A program made the translations under genes and the position numbers. Positions 7,176-16,900 of a stretch of DNA of 38,027 bases are shown here, piece by piece; the stretch's first letter is position 1; each line of letters opens with the position of its first letter. Under the pieces are notes generated by a model. That model searched no databases and was not told the origin of the DNA. It saw only the letters and a list, made by a program, of their open reading frames with translations. The stretch is from Flavobacteriales bacterium (GTDB lineage Bacteria > Bacteroidota > Bacteroidia > Flavobacteriales_D > Sanyastnellaceae). The stretch lies in NCBI GenBank assembly GCA_020437755.1, contig JAGQVX010000021.1, positions 1-38,027 of the forward strand, written 5' to 3'.

Positions 7176-9719
7176 ATGAAAAAGCATCTACTAACCCTTT
7201 GCGCATGGGCGTTATCGGCGTACATCTCCCTTGGGCAGATTTATGGTGATCCTGTATATTATTGGGATTTTTCTGGAGGCATTCCATCCTCTTGGGAGAA
7301 CAGCAGCATTTCGGGCATTGGAACGTGGGAATACCGTGGGCCTTTTACAGAACCAAACAATACCGTGTGTTCTCAAGGAAGCTGCGGGATTGGATCTGCA
7401 CCAATTGCTTCCATGTCGTGGGACAACGGATTTGTGATCTTTGATTCCAACTACTGGGACGATAGTGACGGGCCCTGCGGCAATCTGGGCAGTGGAGCCG
7501 ATCCGGGACCACACGAAGCCTGGCTCATCACCGAGTCCATTGACCTCAGCGGGCTATCTGCTCCAACATTAGCCTTTCAACAGCAATACAAACATTACAT
7601 CACAAGTGCCTACGATATTTACACATCCGTGTGGATCAGCGTAGACGATGGTGAATTTCAATTAGTTCATGAGAATCCGGGAGATTACGCCGTCTCTCCA
7701 ACTGCCGAATGGGTCAACATCAATCTAAACGGTTTTGGGACGCAATCGGACAATGTGCGGTTTAAGTTCCTGTTCAGTGGCATGTATTACTGGTGGTGCC
7801 TGGATGATATTGCCATCTATCAGCCATATGCGGAGGACATCTTAATTGACAAGGCCCGTTACACCAAATTCAATGGTGATCTGGACCCCTATGGATTCGG
7901 AGATATGGAATACCATTCGTATTCGCAGTCCATGTTACCCGAGTTCAATTTTTCCGCGTGGGGTACCAATATTGGGTACACATCAGCCGGAGCGGTGCAT
8001 TTGGAGCTGAGTATTGAAAACTCAGATAATACCGTAATTCATGAACAGACCTCCTACTCGTTTAGTCTGGCAGCTGCCGCGACCTTTTATTACGAGACGG
8101 ACGACTCTTACGTACCCGACCTGGCACCCGGAGTCTATGATATTGAGTTCCTGATAAACCAGAATGAAAATGATCAATCTCCGTTGAACAACTATGTGTA
8201 TAAGGACTTTATAATTCACCCTTTTCAGATGGGGCTGGATGAAGGCCAGATGAACGATCAGTTTCAGGCGGGTGACTTGTTTCAGGATGAAGACATGTAC
8301 GTTGGGGATTTGTATCAGACATGGGAATCCGGACTGGAAATACAATCGGTGAGTGTGTACTTTGGAGATCAATCGGATGTAAGCACTCCGGTTTATGTGG
8401 AGATTTATGACTTCAATAAGGAAATCCTATTTGGCCATAGTGCCTCATACAACCTCAACATTATGGATCTGAACTCATTGGGAAGTTCAGACGGTCAATG
8501 GGTAACCTTTCCACTTGAAGAGTATGTCACCACGCAAGACACTTCGTTGTTTTTTGTAATGGTGGGAGATTCAACGAACCAGGGAAACATGTCGGTGGGA
8601 AGAAGCGGAGCCATTCCGGACTTTGCATCACAGGTTGGATATCCGGAATCGAACGGGCTTTATTACATGACTACTGCAGGCATGATACGAATCAATCTGT
8701 TCGAGCCCGGAGTAATTTCAGGATGCACCGATTCTGAGGCTGCGAATTACAATGCGCAGGCCACATATGATGATTTTTCGTGTCGCTATGCCGGGTGCAC
8801 TGATCCCGAAGCATCGAATTATGATTCAACAGCCAACTGGGATGACGACAGCTGCATCTCGGGCGGTTGCACAGATCCTGCGGCGGACAACTACGATCCT
8901 GATGCTGATGTTGACGACGGATCTTGTCTGTATTACGGCTGCATGGATACGGCAGCAACAAATTATGACTCCACAGCCAACGCGGACGATGGATCATGCA
9001 TTTACGTTGAGGCTTTTGTAAGTGCGAATCAGACAACAGGTTGCGCGCCTCTGACGATCACATTTACCAATCAAACCGAAGTCGCGGAAGGCGGATTGTG
9101 TACATTCGTGATAGACGGTGAATTGGAAATCAATGAGTGTCAAGCCAGCTTCACGCATACGTTTAATACTCCGGGAACCTATTCGCTGACCTTTACTTAT
9201 CAAATCGGGGAGTTCATCAGCGAGTACACTATTGATCCGATCGAGGTATTTGCTCCTCCTGCAGACCCGGTGATCACTTATAATACTGCACTGAACGAGA
9301 TCTCCTGTGATTGTCCGGCGGATATTGCATATAGTTGGTACTACAACGATGATTTATTGAGCTCAACTGAGTCGGTGCTTCATCCGGAAGAGAATGGCGA
9401 GTATTATCTCACCATTACCGACGATCATGGGTGTACCGCAACCTCTGCTACCATTCCCGTTGTCATTATTGGTGTTGAAGAATCTGAAATTCCATTATTT
9501 TCAGTTCATCCTAATCCGGCGCAGGATTTCTTTGTTGTGACGGGAAGCGGAGCTTATCAGGTAGAGGTTTTGGATTTGCAGGGGCGTGTGGTTGTGGACA
9601 AGTTGCAGGCACAAGGCCAAATGCTTATCAGCACTTCCACCTGGACTGCAGGCACTTATCTGGTAAGGTTCCTGGGTGTGGGAACATCGCAAACACGGCG
9701 TGTTGTTGTACAGCGTTAG
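7176..9719 (+). CDS. Secreted protein with T9SS type A sorting domain and GCTDP repeats
   Basis: An 847-residue exported protein. A Sec signal peptide (MKKHLLTLCAWALSAYISLGQ) is followed by a jelly-roll or MAM-like region (about 25-220) that starts with YWDFSGGIPSSW, typical of Bacteroidota adhesins and proteases. A beta-rich middle follows, then four copies of a GCTDPxAxNY...DDGSC repeat (about 516-610), a PKD/Ig-like domain (about 612-690) and a second Ig-like domain. A type A T9SS C-terminal domain (about 775-847) begins FSVHPNPAQDFF and ends TYLVRF...RRVVV. No catalytic motif was recognised, so adhesion or matrix binding is the best guess. The C-terminal domain should direct it across the outer membrane, with cleavage and surface attachment. 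It is a single-gene unit; the stop is followed directly by a copy of the dispersed motif. Confidence 0.85.
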   Translation: MKKHLLTLCAWALSAYISLGQIYGDPVYYWDFSGGIPSSWENSSISGIGTWEYRGPFTEPNNTVCSQGSCGIGSAPIASMSWDNGFVIFDSNYWDDSDGPCGNLGSGADPGPHEAWLITESIDLSGLSAPTLAFQQQYKHYITSAYDIYTSVWISVDDGEFQLVHENPGDYAVSPTAEWVNINLNGFGTQSDNVRFKFLFSGMYYWWCLDDIAIYQPYAEDILIDKARYTKFNGDLDPYGFGDMEYHSYSQSMLPEFNFSAWGTNIGYTSAGAVHLELSIENSDNTVIHEQTSYSFSLAAAATFYYETDDSYVPDLAPGVYDIEFLINQNENDQSPLNNYVYKDFIIHPFQMGLDEGQMNDQFQAGDLFQDEDMYVGDLYQTWESGLEIQSVSVYFGDQSDVSTPVYVEIYDFNKEILFGHSASYNLNIMDLNSLGSSDGQWVTFPLEEYVTTQDTSLFFVMVGDSTNQGNMSVGRSGAIPDFASQVGYPESNGLYYMTTAGMIRINLFEPGVISGCTDSEAANYNAQATYDDFSCRYAGCTDPEASNYDSTANWDDDSCISGGCTDPAADNYDPDADVDDGSCLYYGCMDTAATNYDSTANADDGSCIYVEAFVSANQTTGCAPLTITFTNQTEVAEGGLCTFVIDGELEINECQASFTHTFNTPGTYSLTFTYQIGEFISEYTIDPIEVFAPPADPVITYNTALNEISCDCPADIAYSWYYNDDLLSSTESVLHPEENGEYYLTITDDHGCTATSATIPVVIIGVEESEIPLFSVHPNPAQDFFVVTGSGAYQVEVLDLQGRVVVDKLQAQGQMLISTSTWTAGTYLVRFLGVGTSQTRRVVVQR
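8721..9005 (+). repeat. Four GCTDP...DDGSC repeats in a secreted protein
   Basis: Four tandem units of about 23-25 residues share the pattern G-C-[TM]-D-x-x-A-x-N-Y-[ND]-x-x-A-x-x-D-D-x-S-C. The paired cysteines and clustered Asp suggest disulfide-locked, perhaps calcium-binding, mini-modules. Similar repeats are common in Bacteroidota secreted proteins. The units differ enough that they are old rather than fresh duplications. Confidence 0.8.
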
Positions 9720-9720
9720 C

Positions 9721-9735
9721 CATTTGGCGAATGCC
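9721..9735 (-). repeat. Dispersed 15-bp motif, copy 3 (exact)
   Basis: The plus strand reads CATTTGGCGAATGCC, so the motif GGCATTCGCCAAATG lies on the minus strand. It starts 2 bases after the stop codon of the type A cargo and is non-coding. The remaining gap to the next gene (9736-9837) holds only a weak -7-like TAACTTTA at 9814-9821. Confidence 0.75.
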
Positions 9736-9837
9736 ATATAACCTTTGTAATTCTTTGAATCTTAAGTAATCAACAAGTTCTGCAAGGCATGTGCGGGAAT
9801 GGATAATAGTTGCTAACTTTATCCAAAGCCTTACACC

Positions 9838-10743
9838 ATGCGCTATGCTTTTGTAGCAATCGTTTTTCTTTCCCTGTTTTCGTGCAAGAAGGATCCTGTT
9901 GTTTTTGAGAACAATGACATTCCCCCTTACGACGAGATCCCCACGATTATTGTCCAGAACTATGTGAACCGTTTGTTCATCGACATCATTGGCCGCGAGC
10001 CGCTTGATGCAGAGATGGATCTGGAGGTCAATGCCCTCGAAGCCGAAGACCTGTCTATGGAATCTCGAGAGGACCTCGTGGAAAAGTTAATGTACAGCGA
10101 AGCTCCGCTAGAGGGCGACATTAGCTACAATCACGCGTGTTTTGAAAAACTGTATGAAGATACCAAGGCGCGATTGCTGGAGGGGTCATCGGACGGCTTC
10201 ATTATGAGCAAGTATGATATTTTTCGCTTTGCCGCCATTGCCGATTCCCTTAGTGGAAATGTCACGGGGTATGAAGCCAATATGGAGCTGGCCAATGCTC
10301 TTTTGGCGATTATAGACTGTAAGGAGAGTCTGCGAACACAAACGATAGAAATCAATGAAGTGTACCGCAGAATGACCTACAACTGGATTTATGATGAGAT
10401 TAACATGAACACCTTTAACTTCATCAATGCCACATTCAACGACATGTTTTTCAGGTACCCAACGCAGTCGGAATTTGACAATGCTTATAGTGTAATTGAG
10501 TTTAATGAGCCTGCCCAAGTTTTGGGAGTAGTCGTACAAAATAAGCTGGAATACATTGAAGCACTTACCTCAACGACGGAGTTTGAGGAAGGGTTGGTAC
10601 GCTGGAGTTTCCTCAACATGCTGGCCAGGGAGCCATCTGCACAGGAGGTGTATGCACATGTAGGACTGTTTGAGCAAACCAATGACATCCTAACGATTTA
10701 CAAGAGTATTTTTAAAACCGATGAGTATGCGGGTTTTGATTAG
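9838..10743 (+). CDS. Lipoprotein with repeated R-x-P-x-x-x-E motifs
   Basis: A 301-residue lipoprotein (lipobox LFSC, Cys 16), mostly helical and not assigned to a named family. Three segments share the pattern aromatic/hydrophobic helix, then R-[EY]-P-x-x-x-E: about 44-60 (GREPLDAEM), 197-213 (FRYPTQSEF) and 256-271 (AREPSAQEV). The next gene carries a fourth copy. This pattern resembles the helix-turn motifs of DUF4214, DUF1549 and DUF1800 proteins (as in LGREP). DUF1549 and DUF1800 proteins are the usual genomic partners of DUF1501 proteins, and a DUF1501 gene lies two genes downstream. It is first in a seven-gene overlapping operon. A role as the partner of the DUF1501 protein is inference. 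The start gives an immediate signal peptide. Confidence 0.65.
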   Translation: MRYAFVAIVFLSLFSCKKDPVVFENNDIPPYDEIPTIIVQNYVNRLFIDIIGREPLDAEMDLEVNALEAEDLSMESREDLVEKLMYSEAPLEGDISYNHACFEKLYEDTKARLLEGSSDGFIMSKYDIFRFAAIADSLSGNVTGYEANMELANALLAIIDCKESLRTQTIEINEVYRRMTYNWIYDEINMNTFNFINATFNDMFFRYPTQSEFDNAYSVIEFNEPAQVLGVVVQNKLEYIEALTSTTEFEEGLVRWSFLNMLAREPSAQEVYAHVGLFEQTNDILTIYKSIFKTDEYAGFD

Positions 10744-11212
10744 TGTATTGATAGGTGGCTTGCTATTGGTAAGCGCGTGTAAGAAAGCGCCCGAGCCGGT
10801 GTTTGAATTGAACAATGAGGAGTTGTATCCCAACTCGGCCGGGAAAGACAAATTGAAGACCAATAATCAATATGTGGCCATTTTGCACGCCAATTTGTTC
10901 CAGACGGCGTTATCGGCCAACGATATTTTCGACTTGAACAACTGCATTGAGAGTATTGGTGACAAGGAACTTGCTCGCGAAGTGATTATTTCCAACTTCA
11001 TGAATAAGGATGGGGTTCAGATTCCAACTGTGGAGGAGATGAATGCTGATATCGATGCCTTTATCGAGGACACCTACATTCGGTTTTATGTGCGATATCC
11101 GACCGAAGCAGAGCGCACCTATGTTCGCAATTTTATTCAATCCAATGCCTACATGACACCTGAGTTGGTTTACTTCTCATTTGCCTTGTCAGACGAATAT
11201 ATGTACTACTAA
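10721..11212 (+). CDS. Small lipoprotein related to its upstream neighbour
   Basis: A 163-residue lipoprotein (VSAC, Cys 20). It overlaps the end of the upstream gene by 23 bases; an alternative ATG at 10727 would shorten it by two residues and keep the signal. The helix VRYPTEAER near residue 125 matches the R-x-P motif repeated in the neighbour, and NQYVAILHANLFQ (about 49-61) aligns with the neighbour's first helix in style. The pair looks like diverged or split pieces of one architecture. No known domain was recognised. It ends 2 bases before the DUF1501 gene, so translational coupling is likely. Confidence 0.65.
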   Translation: MSMRVLISVLIGGLLLVSACKKAPEPVFELNNEELYPNSAGKDKLKTNNQYVAILHANLFQTALSANDIFDLNNCIESIGDKELAREVIISNFMNKDGVQIPTVEEMNADIDAFIEDTYIRFYVRYPTEAERTYVRNFIQSNAYMTPELVYFSFALSDEYMYY

Positions 11213-11214
11213 TC

Positions 11215-12549
11215 ATGAAGCGAAGAACATTTATAAAACGTGCGGGGCTCACCGCAGCCGGTGGGTTGGTAGCACCATATATCCTTCCCAGCGGACGGCT
11301 CTTTGCACCTACCGGAGCGCAGTTAGCGGGACACGTAGTAGTGGTTATGTTTGCCGGTGGGGTGCGTCAACAAGAAGCAGTGGGCATGCGGTATCTTGAC
11401 GACAGTCAGGTGGGCGATCCCTATCCGGGCAACATTATGTACAACTTTCTGAATGGGGATCCCCCCGAACAGAAGATCGTCTATGGCACCGGATTGGGAG
11501 GAGTGGATCCTATTCCCCAATTGCTGGGTTCGACCCTTCAGAGTCAGGGAACTTTGTTCAAAGAAGTGCATGCATTGTCGGCAGGCCATTATGGAGGACT
11601 AAACAGTATTGTCCAAGGGAGCACCGTGACCACACAAGGGTTGAAACAGCGACCATTGAACCCCACCATTTTTGAGTACTTGCGACGTCATGGCGGGTAT
11701 TCGGCTACAGATGTCTGGTTCATTGGAAATGGTATTGGAAATTCGGTTCCCTTGTTGAATTACAGTGCACACCCCGAGTATGGCGCACAGTATGGAGCCA
11801 ATTTTTTCGCACCCACGGTGACCTTTGACAGTGTATGTCAGCAGTTCATGGGGGATTCCAAGGTGTACCATCCTGAAAACGAGTTGGACCCTATGTACAA
11901 ATTGAAGTACTTCCTGGATAATAATTTTGCCAACTACGGCGGAGGATTGCCCAATTTGGGGAATACGGAAGATGAAAAGCAAAGCATCAAGGATTTTATC
12001 GAGGAGATGTATGATAAAACCACAGCCAACACCATCGCGAATCCGCCTATTTCGGATAATGGTGATGCACAGACTATTGGCTACGCGTGTGAGGTTTTGA
12101 AGTGGTTCAAGCCCGCTTGTCTGTTTGTCAACCTAACCGGAGTGGACAACTGTCACTCGAATTTCACGAATTACTTGCGTGCGCTGCATCGCGCGGATCA
12201 CTCGGTGGCTCATTTGTGGAACTACATTCAGAATGAGATTCCGGAGATGGCCAACAATACCGTTATGATAGCCACTCCTGAGTGTGGCCGAAACGACGAG
12301 CCGAATGCCATTGTGGATCAGAACAACTGGAAGGCTTACGACCACTCGGACGCCAATGCGCAGCGTGTGTGGAGCATGATGGTTGGGCCGAACATACCAT
12401 CGAACTTGGTGATTGGTGATGAGGGGAATCAGATTGGACAGGTTACGGATACGATGCTCACGTGTGCCGAGATTCTTGGAGTTAAGGATGAAGTTCTTGC
12501 TTCGGGAAATTTGGCTTCGGGAACTACATCGCTATTGGATCAAATTTAG
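11215..12549 (+). CDS. DUF1501 (alkaline phosphatase-fold) protein with Tat signal
   Basis: A 444-residue protein. The N-terminus KRRTFIKRAGL followed by a hydrophobic stretch is a twin-arginine signal, so the protein is probably exported folded, perhaps with bound metal. The body fits DUF1501, a sulfatase/alkaline phosphatase-like fold: VVVVMFAGGVRQ (about 41-52) replaces the usual early FF.GG motif, AGHYGG follows, and the late metal-site-like residues are D311 and H314 (VDNCHSN), E356 (PECGRND) and H377 (YDHSD). A catalytic substrate is not known for the family. Homologues in Planctomycetes and other bacteria pair with DUF1549/1553 or DUF1800 proteins and haem-like domains; here the neighbours are two R-x-P lipoproteins and a CX4CH lipoprotein, which echoes that pairing. 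Confidence 0.8.
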   Translation: MKRRTFIKRAGLTAAGGLVAPYILPSGRLFAPTGAQLAGHVVVVMFAGGVRQQEAVGMRYLDDSQVGDPYPGNIMYNFLNGDPPEQKIVYGTGLGGVDPIPQLLGSTLQSQGTLFKEVHALSAGHYGGLNSIVQGSTVTTQGLKQRPLNPTIFEYLRRHGGYSATDVWFIGNGIGNSVPLLNYSAHPEYGAQYGANFFAPTVTFDSVCQQFMGDSKVYHPENELDPMYKLKYFLDNNFANYGGGLPNLGNTEDEKQSIKDFIEEMYDKTTANTIANPPISDNGDAQTIGYACEVLKWFKPACLFVNLTGVDNCHSNFTNYLRALHRADHSVAHLWNYIQNEIPEMANNTVMIATPECGRNDEPNAIVDQNNWKAYDHSDANAQRVWSMMVGPNIPSNLVIGDEGNQIGQVTDTMLTCAEILGVKDEVLASGNLASGTTSLLDQI

Positions 12550-12553
12550 GAGA

Positions 12554-13504
12554 ATGAGAAAGGTATTGATCTGGAGCATGGTATTTCTGGCGTGGGTTGG
12601 TTGCAAACGAACTGACCCGGTAAACCCCTATGACGAAGTTGAGGTTGTCCAGAATGACAATCCGGAGGCAGATGACCTGGTACCGGGAAGTTTTGCGTGG
12701 CTGCAGGCTTCAGTTTTTGGGCCTACGTGCGCCAACAGTGGATGCCACGACGGGACTTTTGAACCCAATTTTTCCTCGATGTACTCGTCGTACAATACAC
12801 TGGTAAATCACCCCGTGATCACTAATGATGAGGAAGGAACATTCACCTATCGAGTTGTGCCGGGAAATGTAGATTTATCGTTGCTGCATGAACGTCTAAC
12901 TGTGTTCATTGACAACACCTCAGGAGTGATGCCCTTGTCGCTTGAACCCGACAGTGATTGGCCCGAGAATAAGCCCTTCTACATATCTCAAATTGAGAAC
13001 TGGATTCAGGCAGGCGCCAAAGACCCGTATGGTAATCCCCCTCCCAATGCCGGAGCTGACTTCCCTCCTTCGGCCGGTGGACTGGTGATTTTTCCGGCAG
13101 GAAACACGACCAATCCCTATCCTCGGGGAGATGACCAGCCCGGCATCAATCCGATTATGGTGAATGCCACACAAATTGATTTGTGGGTACAGGTAAGCGA
13201 TGACAACACTGATATTGACGAATTGCAAAGCACGGCGCTTCGGCTGAGCACCACTTTGACGGATTTTGACTCAGCCCCCTCCTACTCATTGGTGTACTCT
13301 TCACCGGTGACAGCGTTGGATTTTTCCAATGGAGAGGCCCTGTTTCATTACAAAGCAACTGTTGACCTGAGTGGGGCGCAGTCGGGAGATGTATATTTCA
13401 TACGAACTTATTGGGATGATGGGGCACAGCCTCAGCTCACGGAGATTCCCAACGCAGGGTCGAGCGATGTGATGACCGCACTTTTTATACTGGAAGTAAA
13501 TTGA
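12554..13504 (+). CDS. Lipoprotein with CX4CH haem-like motif
   Basis: A 316-residue lipoprotein (lipobox WVGC, Cys 17). The ATG at 12554 is chosen because it gives an immediate lipoprotein signal; upstream in-frame codons lie inside the DUF1501 gene. Residues C59, C64 and H65 (CANSGCH) form a CX4CH motif, a variant of the CXXCH haem c site. GVMPL (M126) and ISQIENWIQAGAKD (about 148-161) match the distal methionine and closing helix of Planctomycete-type cytochrome domains. The C-terminal half (about 165-316) is beta-rich and unrecognised. Electron transfer is plausible, but haem attachment at CX4CH is not certain. Spacing to DUF1501 is 4 bases with an AGGAG-like ribosome site; it overlaps the next gene by 1 base. 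Confidence 0.7.
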   Translation: MRKVLIWSMVFLAWVGCKRTDPVNPYDEVEVVQNDNPEADDLVPGSFAWLQASVFGPTCANSGCHDGTFEPNFSSMYSSYNTLVNHPVITNDEEGTFTYRVVPGNVDLSLLHERLTVFIDNTSGVMPLSLEPDSDWPENKPFYISQIENWIQAGAKDPYGNPPPNAGADFPPSAGGLVIFPAGNTTNPYPRGDDQPGINPIMVNATQIDLWVQVSDDNTDIDELQSTALRLSTTLTDFDSAPSYSLVYSSPVTALDFSNGEALFHYKATVDLSGAQSGDVYFIRTYWDDGAQPQLTEIPNAGSSDVMTALFILEVN

Positions 13505-13947
13505 TGAAACAATTAGGCATAGTGCTGATGATAGCTCTGGCATGGGCAGGCTGTAAGAAGGAAGACAGCGGATTCTCGGAAATTCCAGAGATTACGTTTA
13601 AGTCCATCTCGGATACTGAAGTTGTTGAATTTGACAACAATGTGGCGGTTACTTTCAGATACAAAGATGGCAATGGTGATTTGGGTTATGCAGATCCGGA
13701 TGCCTACAGTTTGCGCATCAAAGACAGTCGGCTTGAAGAATACGACTGGTACCACCTCCCGCCTGTCACACCGGATATGGACGAGCTGCAAGTAGAAGGA
13801 ACGTTCACCGTCTATTTGAACACACTTTTTCTACTGGGCAATGGTGGGCAAGAGAGCGCCGACTTCACCCTTCAGTTGCGCGACCGTGCGGGCAACTGGA
13901 GTAATCAAATTGTGACTCCGGTTGTTCTAATCAATGATAGCTTGTAG
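13504..13947 (+). CDS. Small Ig-like lipoprotein
   Basis: A 147-residue lipoprotein (lipobox WAGC, Cys 17), with a signal very similar to that of the gene before it. Residues about 40-147 form a beta-rich domain with YKDGNGDLGYADP, a DGDGDLG-type acidic loop common in Bacteroidota lipoproteins, and a closing LRDRAGNWSNQIVTP strand. This looks like a cadherin- or Ig-like fold that may bind calcium. The ATG at 13504 shares one base with the upstream stop; the TTG at 13501 would add one residue. Function unknown. Confidence 0.68.
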   Translation: MKQLGIVLMIALAWAGCKKEDSGFSEIPEITFKSISDTEVVEFDNNVAVTFRYKDGNGDLGYADPDAYSLRIKDSRLEEYDWYHLPPVTPDMDELQVEGTFTVYLNTLFLLGNGGQESADFTLQLRDRAGNWSNQIVTPVVLINDSL

Positions 13948-13948
13948 G

Positions 13949-16900
13949 ATGCAGAAGTGGTTAATCCCCTTCATATTGCTGTTTTCATTGATGAGCCGGG
14001 CACAATCGGACTTGCCGGAGTTCAATATATCCGACACGACCATTGCGGTGTGTGATGGGATCCTTTACGATACCGGAGGTCCGGAAGACCCGAGCGGCAA
14101 CAGTGAAAATATCGTATTTACTATTTCCCCCGGGGCGCCCATCGAGATCACTTTTGTGGATCAGTTTTGTCTGGAAAATGGCTTCGACTTTCTATTCATC
14201 TACGATGGTGAAGATACCGGCGCTCCTGTAATTGCGTCTCTTACCGGAACCAATATTGGACTACCCGGACCCTTTGTGGCGACCAGTGGATCGGTAGCGA
14301 TACAGTTCGTAAGCGACGCCAATGTGGCCTATTGTGGATGGCAGCTTATTTGGTCCACTCTCGCCCCACCGCCACCGACCCCTGCATTCACCGCGGAGCC
14401 ATTTGCCTTGTGCGAAACCAATGTTGTTCCCATCACTTTCAATTACCCCTTGGGCTGTGACTGGATTTATAGTGACACCTTTGAATTTGATGGACCACAG
14501 GGCTTCACTGTTTTGGACGTAGTTGTCAACTGTACCGACGACAGCACACTTACCGCAAATGTCATTCTTGACCAGACTATCGACTTCAATTGCACATATA
14601 CCATTTTGGGTGAAATTGGTGTGCCTGATGTATGTGATAGCATTTGGGTATATCCCTTGTCACATACCTTCATTTACGACCAGTGCCCTATTCGGAGTGA
14701 TGTGATTGCCGATCCGGATAGTATATGTGCAGGGCAATGCACGTCTATACTGGCAACGGTTGAAGGTTGTTTTGACCACACGTTTGAGTGGGACAACGGG
14801 CTCGCTGATGGACCGGGACCACATGTGGTTTGTCCGCAAGTTACAACCACCTATGTAGTAACAATCACCGAAGTACCCACCGGAAACATTGCACAAGACA
14901 GCATAACGATAGAGGTGATCACGCCTATTATTTCTCCTCCCCCGTCGCCATTGTGTCAGAGTGCCGCCCCCGTATTTCTGGAAGCTGTTCCACCCGGAGG
15001 CAGTTGGTATGGACCCGGAATACAAGATGAGACGCTGGGCATTTTGGAACCCGACAGCATCGGGACGACGCAAGCGACGTACTACTACATAGTTTCCGAC
15101 TTGTGCGTAGACAGCATCACCATTTCCGTAACTCCCATAGATGCCGGCAATCTGCTGGCTGCCTGTCCGGGCAGTGCCCCATTCCTACTCGAGGGCGAAC
15201 CTACCGGAGGCGTGTGGAGCGGATCAGAGGTTGTGCCGGTTAATATGTTCAACCCTGCCAATGAGGGGGTGTATGAAGCAGTTTATGCGTTGAATGGATG
15301 CACGGATACCCTGATCATTAATGTGTTTGATATCGTTGGAACGTTTGACCTTGGTTCTATTTGTCAGTCGGAATGGCCCGACACCATTGACTTTTCTCCT
15401 TTAGGAGGAACATGGTATGGCGAAGGGATTTTGGACTCTTTGTTGGGTGTATTCGACCCCAACGAAATGACTCCGGGCAATCAAACCCTCACCTATGTTG
15501 TGGAAGGATGCAATCAAGCCGCTACAATGGAGATTCTCGAGATTCAGACCGGAAACATCAATAAAAACAGTTGTCCGGAAGAAACTCCATTTTTGGTTTA
15601 CGCCAATTTTTCTCCGCCAGGTGGATATTGGGAAGGATTGGGAATTGTGGATCAGGTGACGGGGATGTATGATCCCTCATTGGTTCCGAATAATACCACG
15701 AGTACTATTTTGTATCACGCTCCCAACGGTTGTACTGACACCACGTATATGTGGAACATTCAGACGCACATACCGACTGACACCGTATATTTTTGCATAA
15801 CGGACGACACTTTTCCACTGGACTACGACCATATTGGAAGACAACCGGGAGGAGGAACCTGGACCGGCAATGGGGTGGTGAATCCCAACAATTCCTATTT
15901 TGAATTTCTCCCTTCGTTATCAGGACCCGGTGAGTTTTTACTTACCTATGAGGCCAACACCTGTATAGACACGGTGCGGTTCATTGTGTACCCTGATGCA
16001 TTGCAGACAACCGATATCGGATCATGTTCCAATGCGGAGGCCTTTTACATTGAAGATGGATTGCCTACGGGAGGACTTTGGTATGGTTCGGGAGTAATGG
16101 ATGCGGAAACGGGATGGTTTGATCCGGCAGCGGCCACACCGGGAGAATACGAAGTATACTGGATCACTCCCACGTCCTGTATTGATTCCGTTCATGTGCT
16201 GATTGATCCCTGGTACGATGCTCAACTGCTGAACATCGAGGATTACTATTGCTTTCAAGATGAGAATTTGCTTGTAGAATTCAGTCCGGAAGAAGCGACA
16301 TTTTCCGGCGCCCTTTCGGACAGTTTGCTGAATCCCGCGGTGTTGGGCCAAGGGTATCATGAAGTTATATTGACTTATTCCAGTATTTATTGCATGAGTT
16401 CTGACACGGTGAATTTTTGGATTTACCCTGAAATTCTATCCAGTCTGTCGGCCTCTATTAATCCGGTGTGTCAGGGGAGTGGGACAGTTTTGAGTGTGGT
16501 GGCCGAAGGAGGGCTCCCCGATTCGTTGTTGACATACAGTTGGTCGGACGGATTGTTTCCTGTTTCTACGAACACCGTTGTTCCACAGCAGACTACGACT
16601 TACTATGTGGAAGTCAATGATGGGTGTAGCGATCCATCTTTGGATTCAATAATCATAGAGATACTTCCTCCCATTTCGGCCAACATTGCATTGAGCGACA
16701 CAGCTTGTTTCGGTGCCGCGGGGTGGGTATCGGCGGTCGCCATGCCTTCGGGCGACTATGCCTATTTCTGGAACAACGATCCTTTTATTGAAGGAGGTCA
16801 GGCGTCAGGCACGGCGGGATCGAGCATGGCACTTGAAGTTGAAGATCTTGTGAATGGGTGCGTTTTTGACACTTTGGTAGTCGTGCCCAGTTACAGTCCG

